The position numbers were made by a program, and so were the translations under genes. Positions 1-48,466 of a DNA stretch of 64,000 bases are shown here, piece after piece. The notes beneath the pieces were generated by a model. The model was not told where the DNA came from and ran no database searches. It saw nothing but the letters and a program-made list of their open reading frames with translations. This DNA comes from Notamacropus eugenii (Eukaryota; Chordata; Mammalia; Diprotodontia; Macropodidae). The stretch lies in the NCBI RefSeq assembly GCF_028372415.1, contig NC_092872.1, positions 14,474,479 to 14,538,478 of the forward strand, read 5' to 3'. The stretch's first letter is position 1; the number at the start of each line of letters is the position of its first letter.

Positions 1-770
1 CTTTGCAACTTGTAGGGTTGAGAGATGCTTGGAGCAATGAGAAGTTAAGTCACTAGTCAAGACCCTGGAAGAAAGTGTATATTAAAGGTGAGGCTTGAAC
101 CCAAGACTTTCTGACTTCAAGGTTAATTCTCCATGAAGTCAGGATGCCTCTCCCTAAGCTATTCTTCTCTCACCACAACCACTACTTCCTCTTTCCCTTC
201 CTGTACCCCACCAAGCCATCATCACTGCTCAGGCCTTACTTCCCTCTCCTGGAAGTCTCCATCCTATAGTTAACCAATTAAACTTTCACTGTTTTCTTAC
301 CATCTGCTCTTCAACCCTCTCTGCCACTCAATCTTCTGAGCTGCTGAATGAAACTGGAGAAAAACACACCGCTGTGTCCAAAGGGTCCGTTATAAGCTCG
401 CCATTACCCAAGTCTACCGTGGGAGGGGAAAACATTTCCTTTTCCTTGAGTTCCTCTAGCATCCTCCCTCATGGGTTGTCTCAAAGCTCTTCTGTCCTCA
501 AGCACTGTAAGGTCTCTTTCACTCCCCCTCTCAGCTTTACTGAGAAAGGCTCATGTACTGTGAGCTCCCCTTCCTACCTAACTGGATCATTCCGAGCCCT
601 TCTACATTTTCACCCATTCTTTATATTCGTCTCCAAGAAAGAGGAAGTCTCTTTTTACCAAAGTCAATTCTTTTACTTCTGTTCTATATCCCACCCTCCC
701 TGTCTCTTTCAGGACTGTGGGTTCCTTTTCTTTGTCTCCTCTTTTAAAATCTTTCAGTATCTACCTACTG
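1..770. other. Intergenic, C/T-rich, no gene seen
   Basis: Pyrimidine-rich sequence with long open frames caused by base bias. From about 150 on it may be the 5' continuation of the L2 copy that is recognisable from 770. Confidence 0.4.
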
Positions 771-1500
771 GCCCTTTCCCTACTGCCTTCAGGCATGCTC
801 TGATTTACCCCAGCCTTGAAAAACTCTCACTTGACCCTGTCATCCCCATTAAGGTAGGTATCCTTTTGTATCTCTCCATTTCCCTGCCAAACTCCTACAA
901 AGAATTTCCAATACTCCTTTCCTCTTCTCCATTCATTTCTCATTCCCTTTTGATTCCTTTTTTAGCACCAATATTCACTTGAAAAGGCTCTCTCTACGGT
1001 GGTCAACAATTTAACTGCTGATATCTGATAGGATCCTTGATCTCTGCAACTTTTGAGACTATTTATTATCTCCTCTTTGTCATTTCCCCTCCTCCTTTTA
1101 GACATGTGGCTGCTCTTTCCTGCTTTTCTTTCTACCATAGCTCACCAATATTCAGTCTCTTTTGCTGAAGCATCATCTATTTTCTGTCACCTTACTGTTT
1201 TCTTTAAGGCTCAGTCCTACAACTTCTTTTCTATTTATATGTGTTTTCTTGGAATTTCCATAGGGTCAAGTATCATCTTAGTGCTGATGACTCCCAAATC
1301 TATACATCTCTCCACTGAACTCTAATCATACATCAACTGCCTCCTGGCTTTCTCCTCCTGGCTATCCCATAACATTTCCAACTCAAATATCCAAAATGAA
1401 ACTCTATCTTCCCCTGTAGATCTTAACTTTTTTGTCAAGGACATCTGGTCACCCAGTCAAAACCTGTCATTTTTACTCCTCCTTCTTCCGCACTCTATTT
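770..1500 (+). repeat. L2-type LINE fragment (reverse transcriptase region)
   Basis: The conceptual reading holds decayed pieces like SLDPxxxxxxPISLLP and ADDSQIY, and the DNA phrase CTGATGACTCCCAAATCTAT typical of L2 ORF2. Heavily mutated. Confidence 0.6.
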
Positions 1501-2440
1501 ATTACCATTTTTTTCTTTTTAAAAAATTTGTTCATTTTGAATTTAAATACAAAAAGAAAAATGTTCATGTACAAAGTGCAACCCAACAGGATTCAATGTG
1601 AAACTGAATCTCCATTTCACTGTAAACTTTTAAAAACTACATAATAAATACGACACATTGCTTTCAAAGCTACCCTGCTTTTCTGTGCTTCCTTCTGAAT
1701 TTTCTTTTGTTCTCGGTAGTGCATTTTTAATTGTTTTTTCTCCAGCTCTACCCAAACTGCACTTGGGAAGGCCACCATTAGACACAGAGGAATGTGTGTG
1801 TTTTTGTGTATGTGTGTGAGTGTATAAAACTATATTATACATACTTGTATTTATGAGCTCTTTCTCTGGAGGTGGATAGCATCTTCTTTCATAGGTCCTT
1901 TGTAGTTCATTTGAGTACTTGTAATACTCAAAAATGACCAGGTCATTCACAGTTGTTCTTAGAACAATGTTGCTATTGCTGTATCCAACTTTCTTTTGGT
2001 TCTGCTTACTTCATGCTCGGTTACCATCTTGTCCATTCTACCTTAACAATAACTGTGAAGTCAGGTGTTTTGTTCTTTACTTTATGGTTTGTATTTATTA
2101 TGCATACTGATTTCCTGGTTTTCCTATTCTGCTTTGCATTTATTTCGTGTCTTCCTATGCTTCTTTGAATTTACTCCAACCATATACTAGTTTGTTTAGC
2201 CATTCTCTACTTTGTTTCCAGTTTGTTACTACTGCAGAAAATGTTACTATAATTATTTTAGTATTTACGGGATCTTTCTTTCTGCCTTTGACCTTGGAGT
2301 GATTGCTTGGCAATGGGATCTCTGGGTGAAAAGGTATAGACATTTTAGTAATTTTTAGCATAATTCCCATTCTTTCCCTACTGTAGTTGTACCAATTTTC
2401 TTTTTTCTATTTATGAAGTTATAAAGTTCTTTTTTTCCCC
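1500..2440 (-). repeat. L1 3'-end fragment, antisense
   Basis: Contains the marsupial L1 3'-end sequence read on the - strand: a GTATAAAACTATATTATACAT block, an ACAATGTTGCTATTGCTGTA block, then TCTTTTGGTTCTGCTTACTT. The same order recurs at 12.0, 20.6 and 27.4 kb. Confidence 0.65.
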
Positions 2441-2454
2441 CTAGAGACAGCTTA

Positions 2455-2705
2455 CAAGGTGATGCAATAGATAGACTGGAGTCAGGAAGATGAATTCAAA
2501 TTCAGCCTCAGACATTTGTAGCTGTATAACCCAAGACAAATCTCTTAACTTGTTTGTCTCGGTTTCCTCACCTGTAAAATGGTGATAATAATAGCATCCA
2601 TCTCCCAGAATTGCTGTAAGGATTTAATAAGATATTCATAAGGTGACTACAACAGTGACTAGCCATAATAGTCACTTCATAAATGTTTGTTTCCTTTATT
2701 ATAAA
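2455..2705 (+). repeat. MIR-like SINE
   Basis: tRNA-like head (TGGAGTCAGGAAGA, GAATTCAAATTCAGCCTCAG), then TCCTCACCTGTAAAATGG with AATAATAGCA and a CATAAATGTTTGTT end, the MIR order. Confidence 0.65.
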
Positions 2706-3490
2706 GTTAATAATCATTAACAAGAAATGAACAAAAAAAGAACATGTTCAAAGAACCAAAAATGGAGGATGGGATATGAAACAGAATTTATGCTACATAC
2801 AGTTAAGTGCACATTAAGTTAAATGTTAATTTAAGACACACAAACACGCCAATTCCTTATTAAATAAAATTTCTTTCTTTTAAGCATGACACTCCTCTTT
2901 CCTGATTTTCCTTCTACATCTCACCAATATTCTCAGTCTCTGTTGCTGCATTGTCATCCATTTTCTGTGCCTTTATTGCTTTAATTTAATATGGTAATAT
3001 TAAAATTGTCATGTTTGTGTATGTCCTTCTGAATTTTTTTCTGTGCATTTCCTATATTCTATTTTTTAAAAATATTAAAAAAATTTTTGCATTTATATCA
3101 AACTACTAAATTCACCCATCCCTCCCCTATAAACATAACTCTTTCCTTGCAACAAACAAGGATAGTTCAAGCAAAATAAATCAACACATTAGATAGCCTG
3201 CAAGGGAAAAAAAGGGGATCTTCTGCACCTCTAGCCCCTCACCTCTCTCTCTTAGACTAAGGAATTTTTTCAATTCTCAAAATTAGTCTTTTCTTTTTTT
3301 AACTAAGTAATTTATTTGTTTTCGGTTTTTTACAATCACTTCCTTATATCTTAGATTTTCCCCCCTCCCCGTCAAAATCGGTCTTTTCAAGCCTTGATTA
3401 GTCATTGCTTTGGTATGAGATCTAAAGTCTTCCAAAGTTGGTTTTCCTTTACATGGCTGTGGTCTTTGTTTGGGTGCAGCTTTTTTTTTG
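2705..3490. repeat. AT-rich intergenic DNA with L1-like fragments
   Basis: About 3060-3270 resembles another L1 3' antisense segment (CAACAAACAAGGATAGTTCA, then CATTAGATAGCCTGCAA). The rest is AT-rich with no gene seen. Confidence 0.4.
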
Positions 3491-3492
3491 TT

Positions 3493-3572
3493 TCGCATCT
3501 AAGCAGATTCAAGTCTTAACCAAGACAGTTTCTCGCATCTAAGCAGATTCAAGTCTTAACCAAGTCAGTTTC
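3493..3572 (+). repeat. 40-bp tandem duplication
   Basis: Two adjacent 40-bp units starting TCGCATCTAAGCAGATTCAA differ at one base (CAAGACAG versus CAAGTCAG). It lies about 650 bp upstream of the SHISA5 start codon. Confidence 0.95.
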
Positions 3573-4217
3573 TCGGCACTTCAATTTCTCCCGGCACAAT
3601 AACAGTCCATTACATCCATGTATCAGAATTTGCTCACCGCAATCGAGGAGCGCCCAGGTTGTTTCCGGGTCCTCGCTACAACAAATTTGATGCTATAAAT
3701 ATTTCTGTTCATTCGGGTTGGACCGGGGTGCTCCTAGATGTTTCTAAGCTAGATTTAGGGAACATGGTTCAAATTCGAATTCGAATTGATGGGTGGAGCT
3801 ACCCTGGCGTCCTGCCCCTCGGGCTCCGGGGTATAACCCGGGGCTGAGCAGCGGTCCCCCGAGAAATCCTAGGGGTGCGGAAAAGAGTAGAGGCGCCGCC
3901 TCTCCGGGTTCTAGGACTCCAGGGCAGCGGGGCGGGGAAAAGGAGAGTGGAAAGACGAGGGAAAGAGGAGGGAAAGGGAGGGGGGGAGATTCCGGGAACA
4001 GGACGGGGCGGGGCCGGGACCGGGGCTAGAAGGAAGGAGGGTCTTCGTACCCGTCCCGCTTGCCCCCGCAATTCCGACGGGAGATGCTGTAGGCTGCCCC
4101 CAGCCGCCGGCTCGGACTCCTGCTCCGGTCCTGACCCTGGTCCCACTAAAAGGACGGAGCGATCAGTAAGTCCGACGGTCCGTCCGTCTGTCCATTGGTG
4201 TGTCCCAAGGTCCTACC

Positions 4218-43147
<38,930 letters not shown>

Positions 43148-44705
43148 GTGACTCCTGTGCTCTGCCCCTGAAACCCCCCTCTTTTCGCCTCTTCCTGCCT
43201 GTCAGTGTGTGTTGGAGCGTGTGGGAATGTATATATCTGTGTTGTCTTCTCTTCTCCCAAGTAGATGCAAGCTGTATGTTGTACTTGTCACATTCTGTTT
43301 CTCCACAATACATGAGCTAGGATGAGAGAGGGTGAAACGACATTTCCTAAAACTCTCCTCAGATCGTTCTGGAAAATGAGTTGGTGTGGTTTTTGCCAAG
43401 TTACAGGAAAAAAAGAAGAGACTTGTGAAACCAGCATTAGGGCAGTGTTTGAAGGGCAATTGTGAGACAAATGTTCAAAGGAATAGGTGAAATACCCATG
43501 TCAGCACGTGGCTTTTCACCATGTCACAAGCAGCCGACCTTGACTGGAAGACCAGAAGAGGCACTCCGTTTTGGTGCTGAAGGCCTCCAGAACGCATGTC
43601 CTCCACAGTGCCCTGCTGGTCTCAGGGAGAAGAGAAGTAGCATGGAACTGATCCAAAAAAGTGGTCAGGGGCTTTGGGTCTGTGGCCATGTCTGCTTACT
43701 TTAAAATTCTCATCAGCTCTGTACGGGTCAAAAGACATTTTCAGATGCTACCCCTTAATTTACTCTCTTCTCCCAGAGGCCTCAGCTCCTTCCATCTCAG
43801 GGTCCCAGCTGGGGCCCCAGGTCTCCATCTCCATCCAGTCTCCATGTGGAAAGAGGATTAGGTGGGCATGGAACCCTCCTGGCTGCTGAGAACTTGAAGC
43901 CAACAAGGAGTGTGGGTCTATGTGTGTTCTGGGATGCAGGGGAAAATCCCTTGGATCAGAGGTTTGAATTGTTTTTTCATTAAACAGATCTGGCCAGCAC
44001 TTGGCTGAAGAAGGTACATATAAATCTTGTCCCTTCCTCCCCTCAGAGAGGGGAGATAAGATGGGTGCTAGGTTTGTCTCAGTTCTGTTTGCTGAGCTGC
44101 CCTGTCCTATACATTCCCTTGTCAGGAAGGACATTCATACTCAGGTTTGTCAACCCTTGTTCTCTCTTAATTTTTTTTAAACTTTATCCCAGCATTGGTA
44201 GCTGTTATGACCTGTGTTTGTCTCCTGAGGCAAGAGATTTTGATGACTTTTAAGCTGCAAGTAGCGTATGTTCAGGCTTGCCCATGGTGGGTGGGGTACA
44301 GGATGGATAGACGAGAAAGAGAGAAGGGGACAATGCCTCAAAGGACAGAGGGCCAACTAAATTCTTTATTCTAGAGGGGAATGGATTGAGATGATTCCAG
44401 CTTCAAAATCCTATGACCTAGCTTGAGTACCCTCCTCTTCAGTTAAAATCTTATCCTTCCTCTCCCAAAACCCAAAAGGAAAGGGATTAGACAGAATGAC
44501 TCTGAAGGTTGATTGTGGGTGGCTGGGTCCTTTCTAGAAGGGGGAATGGGTATTTGGTTTCAGAGCACAGGACTTTTCTGGTCTCATCCTTTGGTCACTC
44601 TTGTTAGCATTTGTAATCTATTGTCTCTGTGTGTTCTGTGAAGGGGCCTGTTCCAGTTTGGGCCAGGCTTCTATTTGTAATAAACCTATGGATTTGAAAA
44701 TGACT
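43148..44705 (+). other. SHISA5: SHISA5 3' UTR
   Basis: Non-coding sequence from the stop codon to just past the AATAAA at 44679. An ATTAAA at 43979-43984 could give a short form. I see no repeats in it, which fits a conserved UTR. The end point is inferred. Confidence 0.7.
44679..44684 (+). terminator. SHISA5: SHISA5 main poly(A) signal
   Basis: A canonical AATAAA followed about 40 nt later by a GT-rich stretch (GGTGGTGGTGGGGT), the expected downstream cleavage element. Confidence 0.75.
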
Positions 44706-44991
44706 GTTCTTCAGTAACTTCAAAGGTGGTGGTGGGGTATCAGGATTTAAAGGAGCTTTTGGGTCCCAGTCACTGGGAATGATATTAGGTTGGTTCGCTT
44801 AGATTGGGGGCCTCTCTCAGGGAGGGTTCTTGATTTCCAGATTAGCCCTGTGACTTGTCACCTGTGGTCAGATTAGATTTGGAGGGCCCTGTAATTTGCC
44901 CCCTAGAGATCAGGAGATCTCTGAAAGCTAAATTCTCTCTGCCTTCAGATGGCGGCTCTGAGGCCAGATGTGTCCCCTCAGACTGAAACTA

Positions 44992-44997
44992 AATAAA
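44992..44997 (+). terminator. Possible distal SHISA5 poly(A) signal
   Basis: A second AATAAA in the SHISA5 direction, about 310 bp past the first and about 270 bp before the TREX1 poly(A) signal on the other strand. Use is uncertain. Confidence 0.35.
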
Positions 44998-45263
44998 GCT
45001 TGGAGTTTGCTCCATGTTGAGCCCCTGTGTAGGACAACTGGTGGGAGGGCTTTGGTCCTGGCCTGAGAGGTAACCAGATCCTTCTCACTTCCCTCTTTAG
45101 ATTTACTAAATATAATTCTCCCAATTCCACCTTGCCCGGAAGGGTGTGTCTAGTTGGTCATCCCCATCCAATAGACTTTGGAAGGTGGGCTACCACAAAG
45201 ACAGGCCAGACAAGCTGCTGGATGAGGCCCCTTGGGTTCCTACCGTCCAGGCCAAGTGTAATC

Positions 45264-45269
45264 TTTATT
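45264..45269 (-). terminator. TREX1: TREX1 poly(A) signal
   Basis: TTTATT on the + strand reads AATAAA on the - strand, about 125 nt past the TREX1 stop codon. Confidence 0.75.
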
Positions 45270-45392
45270 TATAAGTTTGTCTTACAACATATCCATCAGC
45301 CTTTCCTTTGGAGGACCTGACAATAACAGCACATCCCCCACCCAAAGTCTGGATGAGATCAAGGGGTACCCAGGACAATGTGAATGACATGG

Positions 45393-46364
45393 TTAGAATG
45401 ACCAGGGTACCCAGTACAGAGCTACTGCCAAGGTTAAGACAACCAGGGGGACTAACGTTGCCAGCAGATGGAATGTGTTCAAACATGAGGTCGCAGGGAT
45501 ACTCCCCGAGCGGGAGGGAGCCTCTGATCTAGGTCTCCTCTTCCTGCCAGCTGGGCTGGTATCCCCTGATGTGGCCAGCTTGGTGGCCGCTCGAACCTTC
45601 TGGCGTTCAGTCTTTGTCTCTGTATCACAGGCAGCTCCCTGGTCCGTCCCAGCTCCGGCTTCGTACATGGGTTTGACGCTGCTGAAAGGTCTGGCATGCG
45701 TGTCAATCCAGTGCAGCAGTGGCTGGGGCCTGGCCTGGCAGATGCTGACCAGGGCAAGGACGTCACCCTCAGCTGTGTGGGTGTCCGGTGGGGCCTGGCC
45801 GTACAGGCGGCTGTACACGTTACCCAAACTGTAACTCTTCCTTTGGCTGGACTCACGGGATGGCCCAGAGCGGTCCAGGGCTCTCAGGGCGGCAATGCTG
45901 TCCACGCAGAAGACACCCCTCAGGGCATCGCGCCGGGCCCAGCTCAGCTCAGCTTGCAGCAGGGGGAAGTCAAAGCGGTCTCCGTTGTGGGCCACAAGGC
46001 ACACAGGGGGTGGCTGTCGCTGAAGGAAGGCCTGGACCAGGTCAACGAGGCCGGAGTCGAAGCCTCGCCTTCGGTGGGCAGTCAGCATGGCCGTGTTCAG
46101 GCCGGTGAGGTGGCTGGCTGCGGAGCTACAAGCCTTTCCCGGTGCCACGCACACGCAGAGCTTGTCGGCCACCCGGGGTGGCTGTGGCACCTGGGAAGAG
46201 CCCCCTGCGGGAGGTGCAGCTGGGGGCCCCTCTAAGGCGTGTCTGTGGACGGCCACCAGGCACAGCTCCGTGACCTTGGGCTGAGAGAATGGCAGTCCCG
46301 TAGCTTCTAGGTCCATGAAGACAAGCGTCTCCATGGGCCTAGAGGAGGCAGCTTCCAAACCCAT
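45393..46364 (-). CDS. TREX1: TREX1, three-prime DNA exonuclease 1
   Basis: Single coding exon of 323 aa (human 314). It degrades cytosolic DNA 3' to 5' at the ER and so limits cGAS-STING signalling. The DEDDh catalytic set is present: Exo [12 protein letters not shown] with D18 and E20 in the human numbering, Exo [20 protein letters not shown], and Exo III SHTAEGD-type [12 protein letters not shown] Pro-rich loop (SQVPQPP) replaces the human polyproline II segment. The C-terminus has a charged stretch and then a hydrophobic ER anchor ([19 protein letters not shown]). The start is the ATG giving [16 protein letters not shown], which aligns residue for residue with human MGSQALPPGPMQTLIF. It lies 4 nt after an AG acceptor, so the open frame upstream is intron. 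Confidence 0.95.
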   Translation of the reverse strand: MGLEAASSRPMETLVFMDLEATGLPFSQPKVTELCLVAVHRHALEGPPAAPPAGGSSQVPQPPRVADKLCVCVAPGKACSSAASHLTGLNTAMLTAHRRRGFDSGLVDLVQAFLQRQPPPVCLVAHNGDRFDFPLLQAELSWARRDALRGVFCVDSIAALRALDRSGPSRESSQRKSYSLGNVYSRLYGQAPPDTHTAEGDVLALVSICQARPQPLLHWIDTHARPFSSVKPMYEAGAGTDQGAACDTETKTERQKVRAATKLATSGDTSPAGRKRRPRSEAPSRSGSIPATSCLNTFHLLATLVPLVVLTLAVALYWVPWSF

Positions 46365-46754
46365 GGACCTGGGAAGACAGTGAGGGAAGGGGAAGGGGAA
46401 TGGAGAGGCCCGAGGGGCGCGGAGCCGGGGTGGTGGGGCGCAGGGAGCAAAGGTGGAGGCGGCCATGGAGGTGCATGCCCCTCGTGGGTCTGGGAAGGCG
46501 AGGCGAGGAGCTGCGCGGCTGGAAGCGCAAAGCCCGGATTTGGGGGACGTGGGGAACACGGAGGGAGAGAGCCGGCTCCGGAGCTCCTGGGCCGGGGGTG
46601 GGGGCTGGGGGTGGAGGTGGAGAGCCAGCCACATGGGGCCCGCAATTCACGGATCTGGGGCGTGGGGGGGATCTACCTCAGGGGGACTCCTAGAAGACAG
46701 AGCCGCGGGGCCAGTAAGGGCCAGGGCAGCGAGGCAGGGGGCCCAGGGAGGCAG

Positions 46755-46840
46755 TGGGGCCCCCGAGCCAGGGCGGGGTGGGGGGGCCCCCGAGCCAGGG
46801 CGGGGTGGGGGGCCCCCAAGCCAGGGCGGGGGTGGGGGGC
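46755..46840 (+). repeat. 27-bp G-rich minisatellite, 3 copies
   Basis: The unit GGCCCCCGAGCCAGGGCGGG with a G-run tail is repeated at 27- and 26-bp spacing (CGAGCC at 46764 and 46791, CAAGCC at 46817). It lies in the TREX1 5' UTR intron; the dense G runs could form G-quadruplexes. Confidence 0.9.
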
Positions 46841-47151
46841 TGACTCAGACCGAGGCCCGGATTGCTGGGCGTGGCTTCAGCTGCCAGCCAGGCCGGGCCC
46901 AGCTTGGGGGGCAGGGATCTGGGGCCGGGGGAGCCCAGGATCCCGGGGGCTCTAGGGCTGGAAGGGCCTTCTGGGGCACCTCGTGCCCTCCCCGAGGGCA
47001 CGGCTCTGCAGTGGAATCGCCGAGCGTCCTCCCTGGCTCCGGCCCCGCCCGGGCTCCTCCTCCCCACGCCAGCATGGGCCAGGTTTCCATCCCGGAGCCT
47101 CACCGGGCTCCCCTCCCCGGGATGTACCTGCGGGGCCCGTGATCTACTCAC

Positions 47152-47250
47152 CGGCCGGATCGGAGGAGAGGACTGGGCACCACGGGCAGGCTGGGACTTC
47201 GGGGAAGTTCTAGTTCGCCAGGATCGGCTTGGGGGAAACGAAAGCGCACC
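47152..47250 (-). other. TREX1: TREX1 non-coding 5' exon (approximate 5' end)
   Basis: On the - strand a consensus donor CCG|GTGAGT ends an exon at 47152 and pairs with the acceptor CTGTCTTCCCAG that ends at 46369, 4 nt before the TREX1 ATG. A 5' UTR intron just before the single coding exon is the known TREX1 gene layout. The 5' end is a guess. Confidence 0.55.
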
Positions 47251-47340
47251 CTCCAGCTGGGGCCGAGCCCCGCCCATGCTCCGCCCCCCAGCACCCACAA
47301 CGGGGCGCGGACCCGCCCCCAGCCCCTCCCAACCTGGAGG

Positions 47341-48316
47341 AGAGCCTGTCTATCAGCCGGCGGGCACCGGGAGAGCGGCTCTTCCCAGCCAGGCTTCCGG
47401 GGCTCTGGGATGGCAGGACCCGTCTGGAGACCGAGGGCCCAGAGCTTGGCAGAATAAGGTCCTTCTGGGCCCTGGGACCTGCCCCAACCCGGCACGAGCC
47501 CTATCTCCCAGGAATGTCTCTGGCACAGCGTTGCTCTGTTGGGGAATGAAGATTGGTGCAGTGCCTGACCGTGATGACTGGCAGCGTTCCCAGCATCTGC
47601 CCAGGGCACCAGAGAACTGGCATCCAGTCTAGAGCGGGCTTCCTTGGGAATTCCAGGAAATCAAGGTGGGACCCACTTAGGAATTATAGTTGTTTCCCAA
47701 AGCTCACTGGACTTCTAATGGGCAGTGCATTTACATGTGGGGTGGGGGAATGGTTGTGGTGAAGACAGGAGGAAGGTGTGACCTACTCATAGAGTACACA
47801 GGTGTCTTGCTGGACCATCAACTTTTCTTGGGCCCTGGCATGTTCTTTCTATCCAGGGAAGGGCAAAGTGGAGACAGGCTACATGGGGAGGATGTAGTGC
47901 ATTACTTTTGATACAAGTAGAAACCTCAACTTGGTCTGGAGATGCTCTACAGCACAAATAGGGGGGCACCAAGTGTCTTTGTGGGGGGATGGACTTCTTG
48001 TGTTTAATGTGTACGTATCATGAGATTTGCGCAGCACTCTGAGCCTGAATGGGAAGAACAGGTCAGAAGGCAGGAAACCTAGGTTCAGGGCCCAGCTCTG
48101 CTACTGCTGGACTATCAGTTGAGCAAGTGACTTAACCTCAGCTTCCTGATCTCTAAATGAAGAGGTCGGGTCAGATTACCTCTAAAGCTTCTTGCAGTTC
48201 TAAAATTTATGAATTTCAGAGGTTCTTCCAACTAAAGAATTAGGAAAAGCCCCAGGAGCTAAAAGTGATCAAAATAAGGATCAATAATAATCTTTTAGGT
48301 GTCAATGACATTTATC
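47341..48316. other. TREX1-ATRIP intergenic
   Basis: A decayed SINE occupies about 48055-48220 (AGCAAGTGACTTAACCTCAG, TCTAAAGCTTCTTGCAGTTC). No gene seen. Confidence 0.5.
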
Positions 48317-48322
48317 TTTAAT
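48317..48322 (-). terminator. ATRIP: Possible ATRIP poly(A) signal (ATTAAA)
   Basis: TTTAAT on the + strand reads ATTAAA on the - strand, about 75 nt past the ATRIP stop. This is the commonest variant signal. I see no AATAAA close by. Confidence 0.4.
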
Positions 48323-48398
48323 TAGTTGGTGTCATCTTAAAAACTCTATAAAATTCCGGTCTGAAGTTGAGCTAGTGGTCTAAGTGCCACCTTGTGGT

Positions 48399-48466
48399 TT
48401 AGCTGGGGTCCACGTCAGGGTCATCCAAGTCTGGCTCTGTTCGGCACAGGTCTTCCAGAGCTGTCT
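48399..48466 (-). CDS. ATRIP: ATRIP exon 13: acidic C-terminus and stop
   Basis: The acceptor GGTTTTGGTTTAG leads into ETALEDLCRTEPDLDDPDVD, then PS and TAA. It corresponds to human EEAALDDLCAAETDVEDPEV, the short acidic tail needed to bind ATR. Confidence 0.9.

Larger units (their letters stand above)
46380..47340 (-). promoter_or_regulatory. TREX1: TREX1 CpG island / promoter and 5' UTR intron
   Basis: About 1 kb of very GC-rich, CpG-containing DNA upstream of the TREX1 coding exon, covering the 5' UTR intron and first exon. It holds a perfect AP-1 site TGACTCA at 46841-46847 and a 27-bp G-rich minisatellite. Long open frames here on both strands are a by-product of GC content. Confidence 0.65.

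Noticed and set aside
374-982. 202-codon open frame upstream of SHISA5
   Set aside because: Starts at GTG, has S/F/L/P-rich composition and lies in or beside a decayed L2. Pyrimidine bias explains it.
46365-46634. 413-aa form of TREX1 as the main product
   Set aside because: The extra 90 residues cross a clear acceptor (CTTCCCAG) and the human-like start aligns exactly at 46364. Kept only as an intron-retention possibility.
45696-47632. Long + strand open frames of 179-256 codons over TREX1 and its CpG island
   Set aside because: They are shadows of the - strand coding exon or of stop-poor GC-rich DNA. No domain, splice or conservation signal.
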